From Chitinophaga hostae (GTDB taxonomy: Bacteria > Bacteroidota > Bacteroidia > Chitinophagales > Chitinophagaceae), in NCBI RefSeq assembly GCF_018224885.1, contig NZ_JAGTXB010000001.1, positions 124,001 through 188,000 on the forward strand: a DNA stretch of 64,000 bases, read 5' to 3'. Positions 1-9,036 of the stretch are shown here, piece by piece (position 1 is the first letter of the stretch; every line of letters begins with the position of its first letter). The notes beneath the pieces were generated by a model. It was not told the DNA's origin. It saw only the letters and a program-made list of their open reading frames with translations, and did no database searches. A program made the translations under genes and the position numbers.

Positions 1-252
1 ATATAAGCCGGCGGCGGTTAATACCCGGAGCCGGCTACCTACATATTTGTTACCCTCTGTGCCTGAAAACAAGATAAGTATCCTGCGGCCGACACACCCG
101 TACAAGTCCGCCCTGATGGCAAATCCGTTCACCCTCGTACAGTTTATGCGCTAACTTTCGGAAAACAACCGTAAATTCATTACCAAAATTTATAGTCCCT
201 ATAAAAAGCTGTAGTTCAGTCAGTCCGTAAGGAAATATCAACCAACGCTATT
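1..252. other. Leading intergenic stretch, no gene recognised
   Basis: No reading frame here resembles a known protein, and I see no terminator or RNA gene. The stretch lies upstream of the DUF3857 gene, so it probably holds that gene's promoter, but I cannot point to a clean TAnnTTTG element. It may also include the end of a gene lying outside the window. Confidence 0.4.
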
Positions 253-2811
253 ATGCACCCTGACATAACCCGAGCGTTGAAACCGCTGTTATCAATGCTA
301 TTGGTAATCGCCGCTTTCGCCGCCCATGCCCAAAAAGTGAACACCAGCCCTACCCCGGCATGGCTGGTGCCGTATACCCCCGACCTTACTAAAAAACCGA
401 ATGCGAAAAATATCAGTGATGGATATTTCCTGCTGCTCCTGGAAGAACAAAGACAGGTAGAACTGAAAAGCAATTACCAGCACTTTATCCGCCAGATCAT
501 TTCAGAAGCCGGTATTCAAAACGGATCGGAGATCTCCGTGGACTATGACCCGCAATACGAAAAACTCACCTTCCATAAAATAGTGATCCACCGCGATGGA
601 AAGGAAATAAACCGCCTGCCCAATGCTGCATTCAAACTACTGCAGAAAGAACAGGATCTTTCCAGGTTTATTTACAGCGGCACTTATACCGCTTATCTTA
701 TCCTGGAAGATGTGAGAAAAGGCGATCAGATTGAATATGCCTATTCCATTACCGGTGATAACCCTATTTTCAATGGCAAACTGGATAGCCGGCTTTATTT
801 TGTTGCCTACGAACCTATTGTTAACTATTACAAAAACCTGATTGTGCGCCCCGACAGGCCCGTCCGGTTTAAACTATACAATAGTGCCACCGTCCCCATT
901 CAAAAAATGTGGAATGGCCTGACCGTGTATGAGTGGAATAACGTGGATATCCGGGAAGCCGATAACAACAGCTACGTTCCCTCCTGGTACAATCCCTTCA
1001 CCCGCGTACAGGTAAGCGAATACAGCTCCTGGAAAGAAGTAGCCGACTGGGCACGGAAAATCAATGTAACACCAGCTCCCGGGCTTGCATTATCGCGCAA
1101 AATTGCCGCGCTTAAAAAGGCCGCCAACGGCGATAAAAATAAATACCTGCTACAGGCATTACGTTTCGTTCAGGACGATATCCGCTATATGGGCATAGAA
1201 ATGGGCGAATACTCCCACCGGCCTAACGTGCCGGAAAGAGTGCTGACACAACGTTTCGGGGACTGTAAAGACAAAGCCCTCCTGCTTTGCACGATGCTGC
1301 GCGCCAACGACATCGCCGCCAGCATGGCCTACGTAAACACAGATCTGAAAGGTACCGTGAACGATATGTTGCCCTCTCCCAACGCCTTCAACCACGCCAT
1401 TGTACAAGTACTGCTCAACAATAAAACGTATTGGCTGGATGGCACCATGTCTTACCAACGGGGCAACCTGACCGATTTCTGCGAGCCGGATTACCAACGC
1501 GCCCTCGTGATAACCGATACCACTACACAGCTTACTCCTATAATACCCGCTACCCGCGGCAGTATCGTGGTACGCGAAACCTTTACCCTGCCGGACGATG
1601 AAAATAAAGACGGCCGCCTGGAAGTGACCACCGCCTACCACCGCGATGAAGCAGATGCCCAACGCGCCGAGCTGGCAGGCACCAGTATGAAAGACAAGGA
1701 AAAATCCTACCTGAGCTATTATAAGAAGTTATATGGAGACGTAGCCATCAAAGACTCCATCACCACACAGGATTCAGCAGCCGGTAATATCATCCGCGTT
1801 GGGGAAAGCTACCTGATACACCACCTTTGGAAACGCGACAGTATCAACGGGAAACTACAGTTTACCGCCAATGCACAGTCCTTCTACGATGTGCTTTCCT
1901 ACATTTCCGATGAACAGCGGAAAATTCCTGTTACGTTGCGTTATCCCTACGACCTCGACTACCAGATCATTCTGCGTACACCCATAGAATGGTCGCTGGA
2001 CCAGTCACCGCTGCATATTCAAAATGACTATTACACCTTTGATTACAGTGCAGAAAAAAAGGGCAACCTGCTTACCCTGTCTTACCACTATAAAACCTTC
2101 AGTGATCATGTGCCGGTGAAATTTATTCCGCAGTATGTGAAGGACCTGAAAAAAATGAATGAAATCACTTCGCTGGATCTTACCTGGAAACCGGATACCA
2201 TGCCGGTTTACCGTCCTGCCATACCAGGCAACTGGCTGGCCATTACGCTGGCACTTATGTTTGCCGGTGTATTTGCTTACCTGGCCACTGTATATTATAA
2301 ACATTCGGTATGGCCGCCAAAGGAGTCACCTCAATCTGTTCCAATTGGCGGAGGGCTTGCCCTGCTGGCTATCGGATTGGTTTTCGCCCCTATGGGAGAG
2401 CTGATGGCTTTGTGTAAAATGGATATCTTCAATTACAACTTCTGGGTAACTGTTTCAGCCCGGAAAGATCTTGGCAATATAACCCTGGTGCAGCTTTTCC
2501 TGGTTATAGAAATGATAGTAAATGTGTTTCTCCTGGCTTATAGCGTGTTGTTGGCTGTGTTATTTTTTAACCGCCGGGATACCTTCCCGTTTGCACTGGC
2601 TACCTACTACTTTATCTCCACTATTTTTATTTATGGAGACAACACTATCAGCAACCACCTTTTCAATACACATGAGCCAGGCAGTGTGTTCAGTCTCAAT
2701 TCCATCTTCTGGCCGCTGTTGCGTATGGCTATCTGGGTACCTTACCTCCTGACTTCCGAGAGAGGAAAAACCACCTTTGTGATGCCTTATCAAACAGAAC
2801 GCAAACCTTAA
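253..2811 (+). CDS. DUF3857 and transglutaminase-like domain membrane protein
   Basis: An 852-residue protein with a signal peptide (residues 1-26, ending AAHAQ), a DUF3857 region (about 50-250), then a transglutaminase-like core. The expected catalytic triad is visible: Cys338 in RFGDCKDK, His381 in FNHAIV and Asp396 in YWLDG. The C-terminal 200 residues hold about four membrane segments. Family members are common in Bacteroidota and are thought to act in the periplasm on unknown substrates; peptide or crosslink processing is inference. The stop codon overlaps by 4 bp the stop of the converging ABC permease gene, leaving no room for a terminator. Confidence 0.9.
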   Translation: MHPDITRALKPLLSMLLVIAAFAAHAQKVNTSPTPAWLVPYTPDLTKKPNAKNISDGYFLLLLEEQRQVELKSNYQHFIRQIISEAGIQNGSEISVDYDPQYEKLTFHKIVIHRDGKEINRLPNAAFKLLQKEQDLSRFIYSGTYTAYLILEDVRKGDQIEYAYSITGDNPIFNGKLDSRLYFVAYEPIVNYYKNLIVRPDRPVRFKLYNSATVPIQKMWNGLTVYEWNNVDIREADNNSYVPSWYNPFTRVQVSEYSSWKEVADWARKINVTPAPGLALSRKIAALKKAANGDKNKYLLQALRFVQDDIRYMGIEMGEYSHRPNVPERVLTQRFGDCKDKALLLCTMLRANDIAASMAYVNTDLKGTVNDMLPSPNAFNHAIVQVLLNNKTYWLDGTMSYQRGNLTDFCEPDYQRALVITDTTTQLTPIIPATRGSIVVRETFTLPDDENKDGRLEVTTAYHRDEADAQRAELAGTSMKDKEKSYLSYYKKLYGDVAIKDSITTQDSAAGNIIRVGESYLIHHLWKRDSINGKLQFTANAQSFYDVLSYISDEQRKIPVTLRYPYDLDYQIILRTPIEWSLDQSPLHIQNDYYTFDYSAEKKGNLLTLSYHYKTFSDHVPVKFIPQYVKDLKKMNEITSLDLTWKPDTMPVYRPAIPGNWLAITLALMFAGVFAYLATVYYKHSVWPPKESPQSVPIGGGLALLAIGLVFAPMGELMALCKMDIFNYNFWVTVSARKDLGNITLVQLFLVIEMIVNVFLLAYSVLLAVLFFNRRDTFPFALATYYFISTIFIYGDNTISNHLFNTHEPGSVFSLNSIFWPLLRMAIWVPYLLTSERGKTTFVMPYQTERKP

Positions 2812-4001
2812 ATATTATTCACGTATTTCCGTACTGTAGCCAGGTTTACGATATACACCAGCCATAATACCAGCAGGATGCCCACAAACACGGGGATACC
2901 GGGCCAGGACGATACCAACATCTGATGCGTAGCCAGTTCGCTAGCCGCCCAGTATTGCAGTCCCGCTACCAGCAGTAGCGATAATATACCGATAATGATA
3001 TATAGCGGAACAAATTGTTTTAGCAGGTAGCGCTGCAGTTGTTTGGGAGCAGTACCCAATATTACCAGCAGCTGGATCTCTTTTTTGCAGGAGGCAATCA
3101 CCAGTTGTATAAACATGCTGAATACCAGTAGTGCAAAGAATAATAGTATCAGTCCAAAAAATCCAACTACAGACACAATCGTTTGTACGATCATCCTGGT
3201 TTTGCTGAACTTCAGCTTATCCTGGTTGGTGGTATAGCCGTTGTCGTCCAGGAACTTTACCAGCGCCGGGTTCGAAGGATCAGGCGTTTTAATAATAACC
3301 CGGGAAGTGCCAGTTGCAGTTGCCATCCCGTATTTCCCGTTTGCCCACGACATAAAGGAAGCTGGTACCAGGAATGAGGAGATGCGGTCAGAAAAACCCA
3401 CTATATGCCCCATATACTGATCAGATACGACGTTGTTTGAAATACTTACCTGCAGCGGTAAAGCCTTAACTGTTTCCTGGGAAATCTGTGGCAGATCCTG
3501 GCTCAGCGAAAATCCGAAGTTATAAAGGTTGAGGAAGTCATTTGGCAGGATGATAGGAATAGTGCGATCGCCGGCTGTCCATTTCCAGTCGTCGTTTTTT
3601 ACATCTAAAAAGCTGTCCGGCACTGCTTCAAAAAACATGTCGGTGGCAAAATGCAGGTCGCCGGGCGCCTGTATCACTACTTTGTACTGGCTGGAAGTTA
3701 CTAACCCAAAGGCCTGTACGAAAGGTTGTTTTTTTATGTTGTCGATTTCTTCCGGGGTAAAAATGCTTTTCGCAGATTGCCCCATCATGGCGTTGGTAAT
3801 GGTTTTATTGATCACCAGGAAGTCGGCGGTTTCATTTTGATTTTTAGAACTGTATAGCAGCTGGCTGAAGTTGGTGTGGGCTTGTATGGCAATGAGGATC
3901 AACAACATAGCGATGCCCAGTCCCACTGCAGCCATCAGGAAGCGGGTTTTACCGACACCGGTTTGAATGATCTTTTTTAGTAAATCGAAAAAAGGGCGCA
4001 T
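2808..4001 (-). CDS. ABC transporter permease, FtsX/MacB-like
   Basis: A 397-residue integral membrane protein. One membrane segment lies near the N terminus (about residues 18-42), then a large extracytoplasmic domain of about 230 residues, then three membrane segments in the last 130 residues. This is the FtsX/MacB permease layout, in which the ATPase drives movement of the periplasmic domain instead of classical import. The ATP-binding gene lies 9 bp upstream on the same strand, so the two form one operon and presumably one complex. The substrate is unknown; lipoprotein sorting or envelope work is typical of the family. Confidence 0.85.
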   Translation of the reverse strand: MRPFFDLLKKIIQTGVGKTRFLMAAVGLGIAMLLILIAIQAHTNFSQLLYSSKNQNETADFLVINKTITNAMMGQSAKSIFTPEEIDNIKKQPFVQAFGLVTSSQYKVVIQAPGDLHFATDMFFEAVPDSFLDVKNDDWKWTAGDRTIPIILPNDFLNLYNFGFSLSQDLPQISQETVKALPLQVSISNNVVSDQYMGHIVGFSDRISSFLVPASFMSWANGKYGMATATGTSRVIIKTPDPSNPALVKFLDDNGYTTNQDKLKFSKTRMIVQTIVSVVGFFGLILLFFALLVFSMFIQLVIASCKKEIQLLVILGTAPKQLQRYLLKQFVPLYIIIGILSLLLVAGLQYWAASELATHQMLVSSWPGIPVFVGILLVLWLVYIVNLATVRKYVNNI

Positions 4002-4010
4002 GAAACAACA

Positions 4011-4661
4011 TTAAAGATGATAGTGCACATCATAATTGAAGTGCTGGTCATTATCCAGGTCTGTTAAAATAAACCCGGCGTTACGGGCTTTGCATTCGTC
4101 GGCGATCAGTGCGGCGGCGCGCTGCGTATTTTCTTCGTCGAGGTGACTGAATGGCTCGTCCATCAGCAGCCATTGAAACGGCTGTACCAGCGCCCTGATA
4201 ATGGCGATACGCTGCCGTTCGCCATAGGAAAGGGTTCTGCCGCTTTGTTCCAGTATATGCGTTACATTGAGCCGGGCAGCCATTTCGTCTATTTTTTCCG
4301 GAGGATAGAACGCTTTGGGCTGCATCACTCTTTTCAGGGAAATGTTTTCGCGGGCGCTGAGCTGCTCAAACAGGCGAAGGTCCTGGAACACGATGCTCAG
4401 TTCCTGCTGTCGTATCAGCGCGATCTCATTTTTACTGTAGGCCTGCCAGGGCTGACCGTTTACCTGCACTTTGCCCGTATAGTCGTAACGGATATGATAC
4501 AGGTAATGGATCAGCGTGGTTTTACCAGTGCCGGAAGGCGCTTTTATTTTTACAAAACTACCTGGCTTAAACGTCACGTCCTGGTTCCAGATGTCCGACG
4601 ACCGTTGCCGGAGTTTATCCTGCAAGGGTATGGGCATCAGGTGATTGAGCTGAATCTGCAT
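4011..4661 (-). CDS. ABC transporter ATP-binding protein
   Basis: A 216-residue ATPase with Walker A APSGTGKTT (41-49), Q-loop Gln93 in VFQD, signature LSYGERQR (144-151) and Walker B LLMDEP (165-170). The usual H-loop histidine after the last beta strand is not seen: the segment reads ILTDLDND (198-205), with Asp201 where His is expected. The N terminus is also short of the usual A-loop aromatic pattern. It is the partner of the downstream permease (9 bp gap) and resembles LolD/MacB-type ATPases. The missing H-loop His may lower hydrolysis or be replaced by another residue. Confidence 0.9.
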   Translation of the reverse strand: MQIQLNHLMPIPLQDKLRQRSSDIWNQDVTFKPGSFVKIKAPSGTGKTTLIHYLYHIRYDYTGKVQVNGQPWQAYSKNEIALIRQQELSIVFQDLRLFEQLSARENISLKRVMQPKAFYPPEKIDEMAARLNVTHILEQSGRTLSYGERQRIAIIRALVQPFQWLLMDEPFSHLDEENTQRAAALIADECKARNAGFILTDLDNDQHFNYDVHYHL

Positions 4662-4673
4662 AGTGTAAAAAGG

Positions 4674-4783
4674 ATTACGGATTTCAAATTACGAATTACG
4701 GAGTTGTGCGGAGACATAAGCGAATATTTTTTTTCGTCTATATCTCCACACAACTCCGTAATTCATAATTTGAAATCCGTAAT
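4674..4783. repeat. Long inverted repeat, ATTACGA-word family (copy 1)
   Basis: Two 43-bp arms (4674-4716 and 4741-4783) with three mismatches around a 24-base loop. The arms carry ATTACGGATTTC and AATTACGAATTACGGA words. It sits 5 bp past the stop codon of the DUF4836 gene and 12 bp before the ABC ATPase start. The same words recur in inverted repeats at 26050-26143 and 29597-29697. Confidence 0.9.
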
Positions 4784-4788
4784 TTCTA

Positions 4789-6567
4789 TTATTGTGCTGC
4801 TGTAGTCGTATCTGCCGGTGCGGCAAACAGGCTGTCTTCATATGCCTTTTCTTTGGCTTTCTTTGCCTGCATAATCTTAGCGGCTTCAGTGCCAAAGTTT
4901 ACCAGCTGTACAAGGCTGTTCTGATCTTTATTTTTAAAGGTCAGGGTTGCTTCAGCATGCTGAACATCGCCACCTTCGTTTTTGCTTACAACAGTAAAGT
5001 CTTTGAACAGTTCTTTCACATGTTTCACAACTGGTTTTTCATCATCGCTCATCTTGTCTTCAGGAATTACGTTGATTACTTTCTCCAGGTCTACATAGCC
5101 CCCGAGCATGCTGCCTTTTACTTTACCTTCCACGCCTTCCGGTAATTTGATGCTGCCTTTACCGGCCAGGTATTGTTGGAGTAATACGCTGTCGGAACCC
5201 AGGGTGATAAATTTTTCGGTGATAGACATTGGCGGCATAGTAGCTGCTGCCATTGGGTTTACGGCTACGTAGTGGTCGCCTTCGCGGGTAAATACTTCTT
5301 TCACCATAGGCGAAGCCATTACCTTATTGAAAGCGTCTTTATTACCAACTTTGAGGCTGAAGATCCATTTGGCAGATGGTTTTTCGGTGAATTCGCCAGG
5401 GAAATATTCTGATTCTTTTTTGGTGATGGCAAAATCGGAGGCAACATATACGAGTTGACCTTCAAAGGCGTTCAGGATATCATCCATGGTCAGACCGGAT
5501 TTGCCGGTGATGGCCATGTTTACGATACCGTCCACACCGGTAGCTTTAATAATTTCGCCGATCATACGGAAATCGAAGGCGTAGGAAACGAAACCGGTGA
5601 TATTTTCAGAAGGATATTTTTTCAGCATATCCATATCAATTTCCTTCTTACCATATTTTTTATAGATGGAAGCAATTTCCTTACCCATATAGGTATTGCC
5701 TTTGAAGAGGATTTTACCGTTTTCAAAATCAACAGTACCGGTATAAAAGGAACCTTCCATCAGTTTTTTCACATTGGCAGGAATCATAGTAAACTTGCCG
5801 CTGTTGTAGATGGCTTCCGGGTTTACGAAGATACCTGCATCCGCATCTTCTTTCAGTAATTTGGCAAAAGGCTCGATAGCGCCGGCAGATTCTTCTTTTT
5901 TCAGGTGGAAGAGATGATCTACCTCGGCCACCCAGGTCTTGATTTCTGCGTCGTCATCAGTTGATTTCAGTGCAGCTGGTGCAGCTATGGCGCTGTCTGC
6001 CGCTACTTCGCCTTCATCCGGAGAAGGGATGCCGTTGGCGCCGGGAGCATACTGTTCCAGGTTGCTGGCGTCTACGGCGCTCACATAAATCACGGTAGAT
6101 TTGCTCCAGCCGATTACGGCATGTTGTTTGGGCTCCCAGATATATTTAAAGTCATTCTGCGTTTTCAGGGAGAAATCGGCCACTGTCTTTTTAAGATAGG
6201 CTTCAAATTTATCAGCATCTTTCAAACTGGCAGTAGCGGCTACATATGATTTATGTTCGGCAGCCTGGCCCTGGAAAACAAGGGATACGAAGAAATGGCT
6301 TTGCATATCGATCCCGGAGTTTTCGACATCTTTCCATGCTTTCATCATTTCATTAGAAGTGTCTTTACTCTCTGCAGCGGCAAACAGCTTGTCCATGGTA
6401 ATACCATTGGTAACCAGTTTAGTGGTAAGCTGTTTGGCATTCAGGTCTATTACCAAACCGGCTGTTTTCGGGATGTACCTGCTCTCATCAGGGGCTTTGG
6501 AGCAGGAAGACAGGAACACCGCTGCGGTCACAGCGGTCAACAAAACTTTGGAAATTGTTCTTTTCAT
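4789..6567 (-). CDS. DUF4836 family lipoprotein
   Basis: A 592-residue secreted protein. The signal peptide ends in a lipobox (LSSC, Cys22), so the mature protein is a lipoprotein. The rest fits the DUF4836 family of Bacteroidota: an N-terminal part beginning YIPKTAGLVIDLN, a long beta-rich body, and a Lys/Ala-rich tail ending DTTTAAQ. Function is unknown for the family. It is transcribed towards the ABC pair, but a long hairpin separates them, so co-transcription is uncertain. A TACTTTTG element lies about 80 bp upstream of the start. Confidence 0.85.
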   Translation of the reverse strand: MKRTISKVLLTAVTAAVFLSSCSKAPDESRYIPKTAGLVIDLNAKQLTTKLVTNGITMDKLFAAAESKDTSNEMMKAWKDVENSGIDMQSHFFVSLVFQGQAAEHKSYVAATASLKDADKFEAYLKKTVADFSLKTQNDFKYIWEPKQHAVIGWSKSTVIYVSAVDASNLEQYAPGANGIPSPDEGEVAADSAIAAPAALKSTDDDAEIKTWVAEVDHLFHLKKEESAGAIEPFAKLLKEDADAGIFVNPEAIYNSGKFTMIPANVKKLMEGSFYTGTVDFENGKILFKGNTYMGKEIASIYKKYGKKEIDMDMLKKYPSENITGFVSYAFDFRMIGEIIKATGVDGIVNMAITGKSGLTMDDILNAFEGQLVYVASDFAITKKESEYFPGEFTEKPSAKWIFSLKVGNKDAFNKVMASPMVKEVFTREGDHYVAVNPMAAATMPPMSITEKFITLGSDSVLLQQYLAGKGSIKLPEGVEGKVKGSMLGGYVDLEKVINVIPEDKMSDDEKPVVKHVKELFKDFTVVSKNEGGDVQHAEATLTFKNKDQNSLVQLVNFGTEAAKIMQAKKAKEKAYEDSLFAAPADTTTAAQ

Positions 6568-6649
6568 AAAAGCTATAAAAATTAAAAATTAAATCGGAGC
6601 AACACGAGATCTAACAATACATTCCCACTATCGTGGTATTTCATTCGTG

Positions 6650-6657
6650 CAAAAGTA
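6650..6657 (-). promoter_or_regulatory. Candidate -7 element for the DUF4836 gene
   Basis: On the minus strand this reads TACTTTTG, a full match to the Bacteroidota -7 box TAnnTTTG. I see no TTTG or TTG at the expected 19-21 base distance upstream. It would give a 5' leader of roughly 75 bases. Confidence 0.4.
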
Positions 6658-6728
6658 CGTATATTTTTGTAGCGCATATGTCTCATTTTTCCCTGACAGA
6701 TACAATAATTCAATAGTGTTTAAGTTTA

Positions 6729-6736
6729 TACCTTTG
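6729..6736 (+). promoter_or_regulatory. Candidate -7 element for the YciI-like gene
   Basis: TACCTTTG matches TAnnTTTG. It lies 44 bp before the start codon of the YciI-like gene. No clear -33 TTTG is present at the right distance, so support is partial. Confidence 0.4.
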
Positions 6737-6780
6737 CTACTAACTATGAAACTATTACTAAATACCATAGAAAAACCGTT

Positions 6781-7059
6781 ATGTTCCTGATCTTACTACA
6801 ATACATACGGCCCGTTGCGGCTATAGAGCACTTCATGGAGGCGCACACTGCGTTCCTGCAGAAGCATTACGAAAGTGGCCGTTTTATCCTTTCGGGTAGA
6901 AGAAAGCCCCGGTCTGGTGCCGTTATCCTTTGCAATGCTTCCAGCCGCAGGGAGGTAGAAGAGATTATGAGCGAGGATCCGCTGGAAAAATACCAGCTGG
7001 CGCTGTACGAGATCATTGAATTTGAGCCAACAAAGTATGCCAACACATTGGGAAAATAA
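6781..7059 (+). CDS. YciI family protein
   Basis: A 92-residue protein of the YciI/YCII fold, a ferredoxin-like alpha-beta domain. Typical features are the EAHTAFLQKH segment (residues 20-29, with the conserved His), the SGRRKPRSGAVIL strand, and DPLEKYQLALYEI near the C terminus. The family is found in several dehydrochlorinase-like or regulatory settings, but most members have no proven role. It stands alone: the next gene converges from the other strand 56 bp away. Confidence 0.85.
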   Translation: MFLILLQYIRPVAAIEHFMEAHTAFLQKHYESGRFILSGRRKPRSGAVILCNASSRREVEEIMSEDPLEKYQLALYEIIEFEPTKYANTLGK

Positions 7060-7115
7060 GTTTTCCTCCCTGTAATGCTGTGCCAACCGCTTATACTTCT
7101 TTTATTTCCGGATAA

Positions 7116-8132
7116 TTACTTCATAAAGTAAATGACCTTTGTCAGCCATTTGCTACTGTCCTTTTCTTTGCCCGGATCTGTTACATACATCTCTATTGTG
7201 GGTGGGATAATTTTTCTTCCTTTATCTGTAATAAATTTTTGAATGGCCACGTGTGCATTGGCTATTTTGCTGTATGGGCCGTAATAGTCCGCATATGCCG
7301 CCTGGGCAGCCGGCAGCGTAATAATTTCATAGCCCCCTACCGGTTTGCTGCCTTCGGGTACGGGTATGGCGGCAGCCATATCAGTTTGCTGTAATTTACG
7401 GTCCCAGGTAAAGAAGATACCACAGGGAACTCCTGGCTGCAACTTAGCTGTGGTAGCGGCTTCATATATTTTCTCCAGGTTTTTGCGGTAATAGTCGGTA
7501 ATCCTGCTCATCGGGATCGTTTTTCGTACAGCCGCATACGTGGTAGCCGGAAAATTCATCTCTTTTACAGTCACATCAATGCCGTTAGGCGTTCCGGGGC
7601 CTTTCACCTCGGCTTCGGCCATGCTTTTCAGGTTGTTGAGTCCCCGGTCAAAATCCTTTTCCAGCGCGCCTTTCATAAAAAGGGACATTACATTTTGCGG
7701 GCGTTTGTAGCGGGTATCGAATCCCCAGGTAACCTTTGTTTTACCGGCAGCTTCCGACAAATGAAAAAATACATCTGATTCAGAAGCGAATGGGGTAATG
7801 AATGTAAGTTTCTGAGTAACAGACTTATAGGTATCCATGGAAAGATGTTGCAGTTTGCCTTCCCCTATTTTACTCCCCTTCCAGGAATCGGTAGCCCCAA
7901 TAGAACCGTCATCACCGGTAATAGTAAACCTGGCGGTAGAATCCATCTGTTTCCAGGTATTCCACTCATTAAATTTTTCGAATCTTATGATATCATTCCA
8001 GACAATCGTTGCGGGAGCTTTGATTTCAACAGTACGTTCCACATGCATAGAGGTGGGCGCGAAAAAGACCAACGCAAGCGCAATAAACAGGATGATTCCT
8101 ATGATCCAGGCGAGGGTTTTAAGTACTTTCAT
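7116..8132 (-). CDS. SRPBCC domain plus GyrI-like effector-binding protein
   Basis: A 338-residue protein. I chose the ATG at 8132 (MKVLKTLAW) because it starts directly before a single membrane segment (about residues 4-22); the longer frame to 8192 adds an unlikely leader. After the anchor comes a SRPBCC/polyketide-cyclase-like domain (about 30-170), then a GyrI-like/AraC effector-binding domain (about 185-335). This pairing is common in Bacteroidota and suggests binding of a small hydrophobic ligand at the membrane; no DNA-binding domain is present. The ligand is unknown. It may share a transcript with msrB, whose gene ends 87 bp upstream. Confidence 0.8.
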   Translation of the reverse strand: MKVLKTLAWIIGIILFIALALVFFAPTSMHVERTVEIKAPATIVWNDIIRFEKFNEWNTWKQMDSTARFTITGDDGSIGATDSWKGSKIGEGKLQHLSMDTYKSVTQKLTFITPFASESDVFFHLSEAAGKTKVTWGFDTRYKRPQNVMSLFMKGALEKDFDRGLNNLKSMAEAEVKGPGTPNGIDVTVKEMNFPATTYAAVRKTIPMSRITDYYRKNLEKIYEAATTAKLQPGVPCGIFFTWDRKLQQTDMAAAIPVPEGSKPVGGYEIITLPAAQAAYADYYGPYSKIANAHVAIQKFITDKGRKIIPPTIEMYVTDPGKEKDSSKWLTKVIYFMK

Positions 8133-8219
8133 GACTGTCGGGGGTTGATGATAATAAAAATACGGCTTTTTTATTTTCAACCGACACATCACGTTGGCTA
8201 TCAGGTAGAAGAATATTGG

Positions 8220-8711
8220 CTACTCGATCTCTTTTTCGTTGGCTTTATCTTGCTGATATTGCTGATCCGCTTCTTTTGCTTTTTCAAAATCCAGGATCAC
8301 AGAATTAATGCAGTAACGAAGACCGGTTGGAGGCGGCCCATCATCAAATACATGTCCCAGGTGTGATTTACAGCGACCGCATAATACCTCCGTCCGATGC
8401 ATCCCATGGGTGTTGTCAGGTGCATAGATGACGCTGGTTTTAGTCAGTGGCTGAAAAAAGCTGGGCCAGCCGCAGCTGCTTTCAAACTTGGCATCAGAGA
8501 TAAATAAAGGATTTCCGCAGGCGGCACAGTAGTAGGTACCATTTTCAGCGCTATTCCAATATTTTCCGGTGAAAGCCCATTCTGTTCCCTTTTCCCTTGC
8601 AATGTTATAAACATCCTTTGGCAGCAACTCTTTCCATTCTTCATCTGTCAAATTTACTTTAGTGGCATCTGTATGGGAGTAAATTCCTCCCTTCTTTTTT
8701 CCATCTTCCAT
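8220..8711 (-). CDS. msrB: Peptide methionine-R-sulfoxide reductase MsrB
   Basis: A 163-residue MsrB enzyme, which reduces the R form of methionine sulfoxide in proteins. The zinc site is complete: Cys62-x-x-Cys65 (YCAAC) and Cys111-x-x-Cys114 (LCGRC). The SCGWPSF motif contains Cys80 and the active-site segment RYCINSV contains the catalytic Cys134. There is no signal peptide, so the protein should be cytoplasmic. A charged tail (KAKEADQQYQQDKANEKEIE) extends past the usual end. It lies upstream of the SRPBCC/GyrI-like gene on the same strand. Confidence 0.95.
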   Translation of the reverse strand: MEDGKKKGGIYSHTDATKVNLTDEEWKELLPKDVYNIAREKGTEWAFTGKYWNSAENGTYYCAACGNPLFISDAKFESSCGWPSFFQPLTKTSVIYAPDNTHGMHRTEVLCGRCKSHLGHVFDDGPPPTGLRYCINSVILDFEKAKEADQQYQQDKANEKEIE

Positions 8712-9036
8712 TGATTTCTATTTTTCGCCGTTAATACGGGTAAGTTCGGTTGGTAACCATGATAGAGATAGTCAAAATTATTCGATTCCATAGGTACATA
8801 TGTAAAGTTTTGATTCGTTAACTTCTCATTAACACTATCATTGCGATTTCTCTCAGTCTGTTGTTTCCTTTTTTTATCTCTACTAAAATTACGTATGAAC
8901 AAGGATAATGGATTGTTATTTCCTGCAAATCAAAGGCCTATTTAACAAAACAGTTAATTTTTTGTTTAAAACTGTCTGATAATCACCGATGAGCAACTGC
9001 ATTTAAATTGTTAACTTTACGGCAAAAGGCTAGTAA
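8712..9036. other. Divergent intergenic region between msrB and mutL
   Basis: AT-rich, 325 bp, no gene recognised. On the minus strand TAATTTTG at 8773-8780 is a possible -7 element for msrB, with no good -33 partner. Towards mutL, TAACTTTA at 9012-9019 is a weak -7 match 17 bp before the GTG start. I see no terminator or RNA gene. Confidence 0.4.

Noticed and set aside
4143..4805. 220-residue frame on the plus strand opposite the ABC ATPase gene
   Set aside because: It is the antisense of a gene with intact ATPase motifs, and its translation shows no known domain.
8654..8902. 82-residue frame overlapping the msrB start
   Set aside because: Highly charged, with no family match, and it overlaps the conserved msrB N terminus in another frame.
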